NCBI GenBank assembly: GCA_963842975.1
Contig: CAWJIH010000009.1
Coordinates: 682,001-746,000 of the forward strand
DNA length: 64,000 bases
DNA from: JACJWR01 sp963842975
Lineage (GTDB): Bacteria; Actinomycetota; Actinomycetes; S36-B12; UBA10799
Direction of reading: 5' to 3'
Part shown: piece by piece, positions 6,938 through 15,031 of the stretch
How positions within the stretch are numbered: the first letter of the stretch is position 1
Layout: every line of letters starts with the position of its first letter
Translations under genes and position numbers: made by a program
Notes under the pieces: generated by a model
What the model was told of the DNA's origin: nothing
Database searches by the model: none
What the model saw: the letters and a program-made list of their open reading frames with translations, nothing else

Positions 6938-9900
6938 TGGTGGATCCTTTCGTTCACCTACGTACGGTGTCCAGCTTCTCGTTGCGTCATGGCGTGTCAA
7001 CGCCCGAGGAGTTGGTCAACCGCGCTGCCGAGATGGGTCAGCGAGCAATCGCGCTCACGGATCGTGATGGCCTCTACGGTGCGGTGAGGTTTGCCCAGGC
7101 ATGTCGTGATGCTGGTGTCGGCACCATTCTCGGGGTGGATTTGGCTGTGGTGTCCGCGCCCGACGGCAGCGCAGCGGCCTCACGCCCACGCACTCCGGTG
7201 CGTGGCGGGGCAGCGGTGTGGGAGTCCGATTCCCGGGTGGTGGTTCTCGCCAGGGGCGGGCGAGGGTGGGCGGCTTTGTGCCGGTTGGTGTCGGCAGTTC
7301 ACCTCACTGGTGAGCGGGGAAGGCCAGCAGCGACTGCGGAACTGATCGCCGAATATGTTCGCCACGGTGATCTCATCGTCACTTTCGGTGCCGACTCGGT
7401 GGCCGGGCAGGCGGTCGCCAGGCGGCGTCCGGATCTGGCGGCGGCCGAACTCCGGTGGTGGTTGAGCCGAGTCGGTCCGGCCGCAGTAAGGGTGGAAGTC
7501 GCCTCCCACCGAACCTCCGATGGCCTCGTTGGCCAGCGCGCAACCGGCCAGCGCGCAACTGGCCAGCACCCAACAGGTGGCGTGGTCCGGTCCGCGCGGG
7601 CAGCAGCCGGCCTGCTGATGGTCGCCGAACAATGCGGTGTGGCGGCGGTGCTGAGCAATGCGGTGCGCTACTCCGACGCTGCCCGTGCACCGGTGGCAGA
7701 CACCCTCGATGCGATTCGACGCTTGGTGCCCCTCGACCTGCGCCACCTCGATCGTGCCAACGCCCAGGGGTATCTCAAGAACTGGGAGCAGATGCGGCCA
7801 GTGGTGGCCGAGATCGCCGCGCACGCCAACCTCGGCAGCGTCGCTGCACTTGGACGGCAACTGCTTGATGCCACCGTGGCAGTGGCTGAGGAGTGTCTGC
7901 TTGATCCGATCGCGGACGTGGGTCTGGGTGACATCCACGTGCCGGAACTTGACGTGGTGCGCCGCCGTAGTGGCCGTGGTGCTGGCGGATCCACTGCCGT
8001 GGGTGACGTGCTGGCCGGCTACGACAGCCGTCGGCGAAGCCGTGCTGTGATCGACGATGAAGCCGCCCAGGCCCACCAATTGCTGCGCAGCCGATGCGAG
8101 GCGGAACTGAATCGGCGGGGTTGGGGGCACCGCCGTGACGCCACTGATCGGCTCACAGCCGAACTCGCCACCATCGCCGACCTCGGATTCGCCGGGTATT
8201 TCCTCACCGTCGCCGAAGTCGTCGACCTGATCCGCGAGTTGGGAGTGCGGGCAGCGGCACGCGGATCAGGTGCTGGAAGTTTGGTGAACCATCTGTTGGG
8301 CATCTCCGGGGTTGATCCGCTGCGCCACGACTTACTGATGGAACGATTCCTTTCGCCCCTACGACGGTCGCTGCCCGATATCGATGTCGATGTCGAATCG
8401 GCCCGCCGCCCCGAGGTGTACGAACACATCCTGGCCCGATTCGGTGGCGACCGATGCACGTGCGTGTCGATGCGTGACACCTACCGCGTACGTCATGCGA
8501 TTCGCGACGTCGGAGCCGCGCTCGGCATGCCACCAGGGGAGGTGGACACCTTCGCGAAGTCTTTCCCCCACATCAGGGCCGCCGAGGTGCGATCGGCGCT
8601 GAAAGATTTGCCTGAACTGAGCGGTTCGGGGGTCGGTCGGCTAGCAGCCGCAGGTGAGTTGGACGTTTTCCTCGATCTGGTCGAATCCCTTGACGGGCTG
8701 CCACGCCACATCGCGGTGCACCCGTGCGGGGTACTGCTCTCCGACGCCACAATGCTCGACCGCACCCCGGTGGAGGCCAGTTGGCAAGGCTTCCCGATGA
8801 GTCAGTTCGACAAGGATGAGGTGGAGGCGCTGGGCTTTCTCAAACTTGACGTACTCGGAATTCGCATGCAGTCCGCCCTCCAGCACGCGGTGGCCGAAGT
8901 ACGCAGGGTCGATGACTCCGACATCGCCCTCGACGAAATCCCCCTGGATGACCCAGCCACCTTCGAACTCATCCGCTCCACCCGCACGCTGGGTTGTTTC
9001 CAGATCGAATCACCCGGGCAGCGCGAGTTGCTCGGCAAATTCGCCCCCGAAACGTTCGACGACATCATCATCGACATTTCGCTCTTCCGTCCCGGGCCGG
9101 TGAAGAGCGACATGATCACTCCCTTTCTCGCCGCTCGCCAGGGCTGGGCGGCACCGGAGTACATCCACGAAGATTTACGCCCCGCCCTCACCGAAACCTA
9201 TGGCGTGGTGGTCTACCACGAGCAGGTGCTGCGCATCGTTTCGGTGATGACCGGTTGCAGTTATGCCGAAGCCGACGAGGTGCGCCGCTCGATGGGCAGC
9301 CCGGACGGCCAGCAGCAGGTGCGGGGATGGTTCTACCGGTTGGCGCACGGCAACGGCTATGACGTCGCCACCATCGAGGCGACCTGGGAGGTGTTGCGTG
9401 CGTTCGCTTCATTCGGTTTCTGCAAAGCCCACGCCGCCGCCTTCGCATTGCCCACGTATCACTCTGCGTGGCTGAAGACTCACCACCCGGCGGCGTTCTA
9501 CGCCGGGGTGCTCACCCATGACCCGGGGATGTACCCCAAACGGCTCATCCTCGACGACGCACGCCACCGCGGCATCGAGGTGTTGCCGTTGGACATCAAC
9601 CGCTCCGGTGGGCGGTATCACGTGGAGCGCGACGATACGACCGGTCGTTACGGCATCCGACTGGCGCTGTCAGAGGTCAAAGGGATTAGCGATGCCGAAG
9701 TGGCGAGCATCATGGCTGGTCAGCCCTACGGCGACCTGCCTGATTTCTGGGGCCGCTCCGGTGCGAGCAGATCCACGGTGGAGGGACTCATCGTCACCGG
9801 TGGGTTCGATTCGGTGTACGGCATAACGGTGGCGGCTAGCGTCGACGGTCAGCGCCGACTCACGCGCCGCGACCTGTTGTTGCAGACCGCGGACCTTGAC

Positions 9901-10794
9901 CGCCTCAGCCGACTCGACCGGCGTCAGCGTGGCGGCAAAGGCCGCACCCGGCCCGTCGCAGGTGCTGCTGTCGGCGCGGGCGGAGGAGGCCCGACCAGGA
10001 TGATCGATTCAGTCGCTGCCGCCCGACGTCAGAGTCAGGCCCCGGCGGTGCTGGGGACGCAGCCGAATGTGCAGTTGAGTTTGGACTTGGGGGAGTCGTG
10101 CGTGGTCACCACCCCGAGTGGCTTGCCCGAGATGACACCGTCGGATCGAGTGCAAGCTGAGCTTGCCATCCTTGGCCTCGACGCAAGCGCCCACCTGATC
10201 GACTTCTACGCGCCGATGCTGTCGGCGCTCGGCGCCACCCGCTCGACTGGGTTGCTCGATTGTCGGTCTGGCCAGGAGATTGTGGTGGGTGGGGTGAAGG
10301 TAGCCACCCAAACCCCACCGATCCGCACCGGCCATCGGGTGGTGTTCCTCACCCTTGACGACGGGGCCGGCCCGATCGATGCCACCTTCTTCCCAGACGC
10401 TCAAGATCCGTACGCCCAGGTGGTATTCGGATCTTGGCTGCTTATGGTGCGCGGACGGGTACGTCGCACCGGACCCAAAGGGGTGTCGCTGCGGGCCACT
10501 GGATGTTGGGACCTCACTGCGATGCACCGAGTGTGGCTGACCGACGGAGCCGCCGCGGTGGCTGGCATCATCGCGGATTCGCCGCGCCCGGCCGAACGTG
10601 GCAGGAGTGCTAGCCCAGCGGCTGGGCGGGTGTGGCAATACGCAAGCGGTTTCCGGAAGTCGCCGTATGCAGATATTCGTCCAGCCGGAGGCGATGTTGC
10701 CAACGCCCGAGGGATCACCGGGGCCGATGCGGCGACTGCCGAAGCTGCACCGGCCAAACTGTGGCATAGCAGCCATGGCAGTCCCGGACGATGA
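6937..10794 (+). CDS. dnaE2: Error-prone DNA polymerase III alpha subunit DnaE2
   Basis: A 1285-residue C-family polymerase. It begins with a PHP domain (HLRTVSSFSLRHG, then TPEELVNRAAEMG and ALTDRDGLYGAVRFA) and continues through the palm motif PDIDVDVE (residues 480-487; Asp481, 483, 485) and KLDVLG (Asp638). A helix-hairpin-helix region and a C-terminal OB fold (HRVVFLTLDDGAGPIDATFF) follow, ending in KLWHSSHGSPG, a characteristic DnaE2 tail. The PHP first motif has HLR where many C-family proteins have H-x-H, hinting at loss of metal binding. It is longer than usual because of low-complexity inserts, including a repeated GQRATG tract near residues 200-210. It performs mutagenic bypass of lesions during SOS. 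Coupled to the HEPN gene upstream and to dinB 27 bp downstream. Confidence 0.92.
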   Translation: MVDPFVHLRTVSSFSLRHGVSTPEELVNRAAEMGQRAIALTDRDGLYGAVRFAQACRDAGVGTILGVDLAVVSAPDGSAAASRPRTPVRGGAAVWESDSRVVVLARGGRGWAALCRLVSAVHLTGERGRPAATAELIAEYVRHGDLIVTFGADSVAGQAVARRRPDLAAAELRWWLSRVGPAAVRVEVASHRTSDGLVGQRATGQRATGQHPTGGVVRSARAAAGLLMVAEQCGVAAVLSNAVRYSDAARAPVADTLDAIRRLVPLDLRHLDRANAQGYLKNWEQMRPVVAEIAAHANLGSVAALGRQLLDATVAVAEECLLDPIADVGLGDIHVPELDVVRRRSGRGAGGSTAVGDVLAGYDSRRRSRAVIDDEAAQAHQLLRSRCEAELNRRGWGHRRDATDRLTAELATIADLGFAGYFLTVAEVVDLIRELGVRAAARGSGAGSLVNHLLGISGVDPLRHDLLMERFLSPLRRSLPDIDVDVESARRPEVYEHILARFGGDRCTCVSMRDTYRVRHAIRDVGAALGMPPGEVDTFAKSFPHIRAAEVRSALKDLPELSGSGVGRLAAAGELDVFLDLVESLDGLPRHIAVHPCGVLLSDATMLDRTPVEASWQGFPMSQFDKDEVEALGFLKLDVLGIRMQSALQHAVAEVRRVDDSDIALDEIPLDDPATFELIRSTRTLGCFQIESPGQRELLGKFAPETFDDIIIDISLFRPGPVKSDMITPFLAARQGWAAPEYIHEDLRPALTETYGVVVYHEQVLRIVSVMTGCSYAEADEVRRSMGSPDGQQQVRGWFYRLAHGNGYDVATIEATWEVLRAFASFGFCKAHAAAFALPTYHSAWLKTHHPAAFYAGVLTHDPGMYPKRLILDDARHRGIEVLPLDINRSGGRYHVERDDTTGRYGIRLALSEVKGISDAEVASIMAGQPYGDLPDFWGRSGASRSTVEGLIVTGGFDSVYGITVAASVDGQRRLTRRDLLLQTADLDRLSRLDRRQRGGKGRTRPVAGAAVGAGGGGPTRMIDSVAAARRQSQAPAVLGTQPNVQLSLDLGESCVVTTPSGLPEMTPSDRVQAELAILGLDASAHLIDFYAPMLSALGATRSTGLLDCRSGQEIVVGGVKVATQTPPIRTGHRVVFLTLDDGAGPIDATFFPDAQDPYAQVVFGSWLLMVRGRVRRTGPKGVSLRATGCWDLTAMHRVWLTDGAAAVAGIIADSPRPAERGRSASPAAGRVWQYASGFRKSPYADIRPAGGDVANARGITGADAATAEAAPAKLWHSSHGSPGR

Positions 10795-10821
10795 AGGCCA
10801 CGATCGTGAAAGGAGGAGGAC

Positions 10822-12060
10822 ATGAGTCGCTCGCAACTCAACCGGGGTCCGAGGCTGTCGTCGGCTGACGGTGACGACACCGGCTGCACGATCTTGCACG
10901 TCGACATGGACGCCTTCTACGCCTCAGTCGAACTGCTCAGCCGACCCCACCTGCGCGGACAGCCGGTGATCGTCGGCGGGGCCGGCAACCGCGGCGTTGT
11001 GCTCTCCGCCACCTATGAGGCCCGCGAACTCGGTGTGCATTCGGCGATGCCCATGGCGCGGGCCCGCAGGCTGGCACCTACGGCTGTGGTGATCGCCCCG
11101 GATCATCGTCGCTACGCCAGAGCCAGCGAAGGGATCATGGAGATCTTCCGCAGCATCACCGATCTGGTCGAACCACTCGCTCTCGACGAGGCGTTCCTTG
11201 ACGTCGCTGGCGCGCGCCGCCGGTTGGGTTCCCCCCGCCACATTGCGGAACTGGTGCGGGCCCGGATCTACGACGAGCAGGGGTTGGTCGCTTCGGTGGG
11301 TGTGGCCAGCACCAAATTCGTCGCCAAACTTGCCTCCGCCCAGGCCAAGCCCGACGGCCTGCTGCTGGTGCCAGTGGCCACCGTGGTTGCGTTCTTGCAT
11401 CCGCTGCCGGTGGGGGCGCTGTGGGGAGTCGGGCAGCGTACCGAGGAGCAGTTGCACCGGCTTGGCCTCCGCACAGTGGGTGACTTGGCCAGGACGCCGG
11501 CAGCAACGCTGCAGCGTGCCCTCGGCGATGCCGCCGGTCGGCACCTGCATGAACTGGCGTGGGGCCGTGATCCGCGTGAAGTGAGCCGAGACGAACCGGA
11601 TCGCAGCATCGGAGCCGAGGAGACCTTCCCAACCGATATCGACGATCCAGAGGTGGTGGCCGCGGAGGTCCTGCGCCTGAGCGAACGGGTCGCGGCCCGG
11701 CTCCGCGCCGCCGGGATGGCGGGGCGCACAGTGGTGCTGAAGGTGCGATTCGCAGACTTCAGCACCATCACCCGAAGTCGCACCCTGCCCGAGCCGGTGG
11801 ACGTGGGCCAAGAGATCTTCGGCACGGCAAAGGGCCTCTTGGATGCGCTGGCGCTGCAGCGTGCACGAATCCGATTGGTGGGCGTTCGAGTCGAAAACCT
11901 GCGTGATGCTCACGGCATTCCGAGGCAGTTGTCGTTAGGGGAACGTGAACGCGGATGGCGCGAAGCTGAACAAGCCGTGGACAGGGCCACGAATCGGTAC
12001 GGAAACGATGCAATCAAACCCGCCCGATTGGTAGTTCCGCGGCCCTGGGAGGATACTTAA
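10822..12060 (+). CDS. dinB: DNA polymerase IV (Y family, DinB)
   Basis: A 412-residue translesion polymerase. Catalytic carboxylates are intact: HVDMDAFYASVE (Asp28, Asp30) and LALDEAFLDV (Asp122, Glu123). The finger/palm segment YEARELGVHSAMP, the helix-hairpin-helix segment, and a little-finger domain ending RQLSL are also present. ATG 10822 follows AAGGAGGAGG. It is the last gene of the LexA-box operon. Unlike the ImuB partner of DnaE2 in mycobacteria and many proteobacteria, which lacks the acidic active site, this protein should be active. No obvious C-terminal beta-clamp motif was verified apart from the QLSL tetrad near residue 373, which could serve as one. Confidence 0.93.
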   Translation: MSRSQLNRGPRLSSADGDDTGCTILHVDMDAFYASVELLSRPHLRGQPVIVGGAGNRGVVLSATYEARELGVHSAMPMARARRLAPTAVVIAPDHRRYARASEGIMEIFRSITDLVEPLALDEAFLDVAGARRRLGSPRHIAELVRARIYDEQGLVASVGVASTKFVAKLASAQAKPDGLLLVPVATVVAFLHPLPVGALWGVGQRTEEQLHRLGLRTVGDLARTPAATLQRALGDAAGRHLHELAWGRDPREVSRDEPDRSIGAEETFPTDIDDPEVVAAEVLRLSERVAARLRAAGMAGRTVVLKVRFADFSTITRSRTLPEPVDVGQEIFGTAKGLLDALALQRARIRLVGVRVENLRDAHGIPRQLSLGERERGWREAEQAVDRATNRYGNDAIKPARLVVPRPWEDT

Positions 12061-12062
12061 GT

Positions 12063-12082
12063 GACGCCATGGTCGTGGCGTC
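12063..12082 (+). terminator. Hairpin after dinB
   Basis: Seven-bp perfect arms (12063-12069 and 12076-12082) with a 6-base loop directly after the dinB stop. There is no U tract, so it is a weak terminator or an mRNA 3'-end stabiliser. The remaining sequence up to 12223 shows no gene. Confidence 0.35.
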
Positions 12083-12223
12083 GGTGAGGAATGTAGAGGT
12101 GCTGGCGCAACATCCGATGAGCAATTATTGGCTTCGGGTTTCGCAATCGCCGCAAACGCGCCTATCCTAGCGTTCTCAGCCGACCAACGGCCGACATCAT
12201 GAATCACGACGTGGAGGTGGGCC

Positions 12224-12634
12224 GTGCCACTATCCGAGCACGAGCAGCGTCTGCTTGAACAAATGGAGCGGGCGCTCTACGCCGAGGACCCAAAGTTTGC
12301 CTCGACGCTGCGCCAGCCAGTTGTTCGGCAGGGGTCTCGCAAACGCATGATCCTGGGGGTACTGGTCGCAGCCGCAGGTCTCGGCCTCCTGCTCGCAGGT
12401 GTGGCCTTCAAACTCGCTCCGGTGGGGGTGCTCGGTTTCGTAGTCATGCTGGGCGGCGCAGTGCTTGCCTTCACCGGGGGCGGCTCGGCCGCAACCGATG
12501 CAACGCCGGCCGCGGCCGAGGGCAAATCCACTCCGCAGTCCGGCAGTCGCAGGGGCACCGCTTCAGAACCTGGCGGCTTCATGGGCAAGATGGAAGACCG
12601 CTGGCGTCAACGTCACGAAGGTGATCCGGAGTAG
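12224..12634 (+). CDS. DUF3040 domain membrane protein
   Basis: A 136-residue protein starting PLSEHEQRLLEQMERALYAEDPKFAS, the hallmark of the DUF3040 family, which is common upstream of the mraZ/dcw cluster in actinobacteria. Two hydrophobic helices follow (about residues 42-60 and 63-82), then a polar, Ser/Pro/Gly-rich tail (about 85-136). The GTG start at 12224 has GGAGGTGGG 4-11 bases upstream. Topology is probably two transmembrane segments with both ends in the cytoplasm. Its function is unknown; synteny suggests a cell-envelope or division link. Confidence 0.8.
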   Translation: MPLSEHEQRLLEQMERALYAEDPKFASTLRQPVVRQGSRKRMILGVLVAAAGLGLLLAGVAFKLAPVGVLGFVVMLGGAVLAFTGGGSAATDATPAAAEGKSTPQSGSRRGTASEPGGFMGKMEDRWRQRHEGDPE

Positions 12635-12794
12635 ACCCGACCGCCTAGGTCGTTCTCGCTTCTTCACGCGCTCGGCAATCGCCGTCGAAGGTCCGTCCCA
12701 AGGGCCTTCCGGCGACTGTCGGGCGCGTTTTGTGTTTCCCACCTGAACTGCCTGCGCCCCTAGGTGGGGCTTCGACCCACTCAAGGGGTTGATT

Positions 12795-12820
12795 GTGGGG
12801 GGAAGTGGGGTAAAGTGGGG
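12795..12820 (+). promoter_or_regulatory. Three MraZ-binding boxes (GTGGGG, 10-bp period)
   Basis: GTGGGG occurs at 12795-12800, 12805-12810 and 12815-12820, i.e. three direct repeats exactly one helical turn apart, 40 bp before the mraZ start. MraZ proteins bind such direct repeats before their own operon and repress it. This is probably the autoregulatory operator of the dcw cluster. Confidence 0.75.
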
Positions 12821-12859
12821 CGCACTGGAGCGGGTCTGGTGCTATGGAGGTGGTCGGTC

Positions 12860-13297
12860 GTGTTCCTCGGCACGCATCACCCCAAGTTGGACGACAAGGG
12901 CCGAGTCACCTTGCCAGCCAAGTTCCGCGACGAACTCTCGGAGGGAATCGTGCTCACCAAAGGTCAGGACCGCTCGCTTGTGGTCTGGCCGGTCGAGGAG
13001 TTCGCCTCCCATGCCAGTCGGATTCGGGAGGCCTCCCGCTCTGATGCCAGGGCTCGCGCCTACTCGCGGGTGTTCTTCTCCAGTGCCTTCGACCAGGTGC
13101 CGGATCGCCAAGGCCGCGTCACCATCCCGCCGGCGCTGCGCGACTATGCCCGCTTGGACCCCGATTCCGGCTGCGCGGTGGTGGGCAACCACGCCACGGT
13201 CGAAATCTGGAATGCCACAGAGTGGGAGCGCTACCTGGACTCGCAGGAACCCCAATTTGCAGATCTCTCCGAGGAGGTGGTTCCCGGACTCTTCTAG
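12860..13297 (+). CDS. mraZ: Transcriptional regulator MraZ
   Basis: A 145-residue protein with two AbrB-like swapped-hairpin repeats: FLGTHHPKLDDKGRVTLPAKFRDEL (residues 2-26) and PDRQGRVTIPPALRDYA. Each carries the DxKGRxxxPxxxR signature. GTG 12860 was chosen because it gives the standard family length and N-terminus (MFLGTHHP) and follows GGAGG at 12846-12850. MraZ acts as the DNA-binding repressor of the dcw operon it heads, and three boxes lie just upstream. It forms ring-shaped oligomers on the nucleoid in characterised species. Confidence 0.95.
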   Translation: MFLGTHHPKLDDKGRVTLPAKFRDELSEGIVLTKGQDRSLVVWPVEEFASHASRIREASRSDARARAYSRVFFSSAFDQVPDRQGRVTIPPALRDYARLDPDSGCAVVGNHATVEIWNATEWERYLDSQEPQFADLSEEVVPGLF

Positions 13298-13333
13298 CGG
13301 TTCGTGCCGTGTGGCCCCTTCCCGCTGACCTCA

Positions 13334-13398
13334 TGTGTCGGGGGTACTTCCCCGATCCCCGACACACTGGTGTGCACACTTCCCCGGTGCACACCAGT
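13334..13398 (+). other. Twin stem-loops between mraZ and rsmH
   Basis: Two adjacent inverted repeats occupy the intergenic space. The first has 10-bp arms at 13334-13343 and 13357-13366. The second has 12-bp arms at 13366-13377 and 13387-13398 with a 9-base loop. Both are perfect. There is no U tract, so they are more likely RNA processing or stability elements, or protein-binding palindromes, than terminators. They could set different expression levels for mraZ and the rest of the operon. Confidence 0.6.
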
Positions 13399-13490
13399 TG
13401 TGGTCCGCAGGCGGGATGGGACCAGACGGCATGACTGTCTCTACCACCACACAGTCCGCGCCCGACAGCATCTCCAGGAGGTGTCTCACC

Positions 13491-14444
13491 ATGGTCGAAC
13501 ACGTTCCGGTGTTGCTTGAACGATGCGTCGAATTGTTGCTTCCGGCATGGGCGCATGAGCCCAATCCGGTGCTGATTGACGGCACCCTAGGCCTCGGCGG
13601 TCACACCGAGGCGATTCTGCAGGCGTCGCCTGCGGTCACCGTGCTTGGCATTGACACCGATCCGAACGCGCTGGCAAAGGCAACGGCTCGGCTCGCGCCA
13701 TTCGGTGATCGCTTCATCCCAGCCCACGCCTGGTACGACCAGATGGCCGAAGTCGCCGAGCATCATGGGGTGGCGCACCGGGTGCAAGCTGTGCTGCTCG
13801 ACCTCGGCGTGTCGAGTATGCAACTCGATCGTGCCGAGCGTGGATTCGCCTACTCCGTAGATGCGCCGCTGGACATGCGAATGAACCCCGAGTCTTGGCT
13901 GACTGCCGAGGAAGTTTTGGCCACCTATTCCGCACCGGACCTGGCCCGAATCCTTCGCGAGTACGGCGAGGAACGGTATGCCGGTCGGATCGCAAAGGCG
14001 ATCGTGGAGACACGCGATGACGATCCGATCAGGAATAGCGCCGATCTTGTGTCGCTGCTGACCCGGGTGATCCCGGCAGCTTCCCAACGTTCCGGCGGCC
14101 ACCCCGCCAAACGCACGTTCCAAGCCCTTCGGATCGAGGTCAACGACGAACTCGGAGGCCTACGGCGGGCGCTGCCCCAAGCACTGGATTTGGTCCCGAT
14201 TGGAGGTCGGGTGGTGGTCATGGCGTACCAGTCGCTCGAAGATCGAATCGTAAAGAGAACTTTCACTTCGGTCTGTGAGGTGAGCGCGCCACCGGATCTT
14301 CCTGTGATTCCCGACGACTCGCGGCCTCGCTTCCGGCGGCTGACAAGGGGTGCGGAGGTAGCGTCAGCGTCGGAAATTTCAATGAATCCGAGGTCGGCAT
14401 CAGTCCGGTTGAGGGCAGTCGAACGAGTGAGGGAGAATCCGTGA
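13491..14444 (+). CDS. rsmH: 16S rRNA (cytosine(1402)-N(4))-methyltransferase RsmH
   Basis: A 317-residue SAM-dependent methyltransferase (MraW). Motifs: HVPVLLERC at the N-terminus, the SAM-binding LIDGTLGLGGHTEAIL, LGIDTDPNAL, LLDLGVSSMQLD, FAYSVDAPLDMRM and the C-terminal FQALRIEVNDEL. It methylates N4 of C1402 in 16S rRNA at the ribosomal P site. ATG 13491 is preferred over the in-frame ATG at 13431 because AGGAGG sits at the right distance and the product starts like the family. It is followed by ftsL with a GTGA overlap. Confidence 0.95.
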   Translation: MVEHVPVLLERCVELLLPAWAHEPNPVLIDGTLGLGGHTEAILQASPAVTVLGIDTDPNALAKATARLAPFGDRFIPAHAWYDQMAEVAEHHGVAHRVQAVLLDLGVSSMQLDRAERGFAYSVDAPLDMRMNPESWLTAEEVLATYSAPDLARILREYGEERYAGRIAKAIVETRDDDPIRNSADLVSLLTRVIPAASQRSGGHPAKRTFQALRIEVNDELGGLRRALPQALDLVPIGGRVVVMAYQSLEDRIVKRTFTSVCEVSAPPDLPVIPDDSRPRFRRLTRGAEVASASEISMNPRSASVRLRAVERVRENP

Positions 14445-15031
14445 CCGCGATGCCACACGACCCCTCGCGGCCCTTGGCAATGAGCGTCCCCACAATGCGT
14501 CGCACTTCAGCTCGAGCGGGCCATTCGGCACGTGCCGAACAGGCCCAGCGCCGCCCTAGCGGAAATCTGGCAGCGCGTGTGCTGCAGGTGCGCCCACTGG
14601 CCAAAATTGGGACAAAGACTTTCCTGCTGCTGGTGGCTGCGGCCTTGGCTCTGAGTTTGGGCCTCATGCTCGCGCTCAACACACTCATGGCACAGGGGAG
14701 TTTCCAACGTTACGAGCTGATGATGACCAAGTCCGAATTGGTCATCACCGAGCAGTCGCTGGAGGGAACCCTTGCCTCACTGGACACCCCTGCGGCCTTG
14801 GCGACCCGAGCGGAATCAATGGGGATGGTGATGAATCCGAACCCGGCCTTCATCGACCTGAGCACAGGTCAACTGCTGGGTGAGCCCGCCTTCGCTGAGC
14901 CACCGGATCCGGCCCGCGACTTCGGAACGAGTGGTGAGGTGAACCCCACCACCGACATCGGCGGCGAAATTCCCCTCGGCCTGCAACCGTTCGACTCGAC
15001 GACCCTGACAGCCGGGGAGCCCACTGGATGA
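14441..15031 (+). CDS. ftsL: FtsL-like cell division protein
   Basis: A 196-residue bitopic membrane protein between rsmH and ftsI, the standard place of ftsL. A basic cytoplasmic N-terminus (about residues 1-60) precedes one transmembrane helix (about 62-84, FLLLVAAALALSLGLMLALNTL). A short periplasmic coiled-coil-like stretch (QRYELMMTKSELVITEQSLEGTLASL) follows, then a Pro/Thr-rich tail of about 75 residues that is longer than in typical FtsL. The GTG start overlaps the rsmH stop; an ATG three codons later is an alternative. FtsL pairs with FtsB/DivIC and FtsQ to activate FtsWI. Confidence 0.78.
   Translation: MTAMPHDPSRPLAMSVPTMRRTSARAGHSARAEQAQRRPSGNLAARVLQVRPLAKIGTKTFLLLVAAALALSLGLMLALNTLMAQGSFQRYELMMTKSELVITEQSLEGTLASLDTPAALATRAESMGMVMNPNPAFIDLSTGQLLGEPAFAEPPDPARDFGTSGEVNPTTDIGGEIPLGLQPFDSTTLTAGEPTG

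Noticed and set aside
10822..12060. ImuB (inactive Y-family partner of DnaE2)
   Set aside because: The catalytic aspartates and glutamate are intact, so DinB/Pol IV is the better call.
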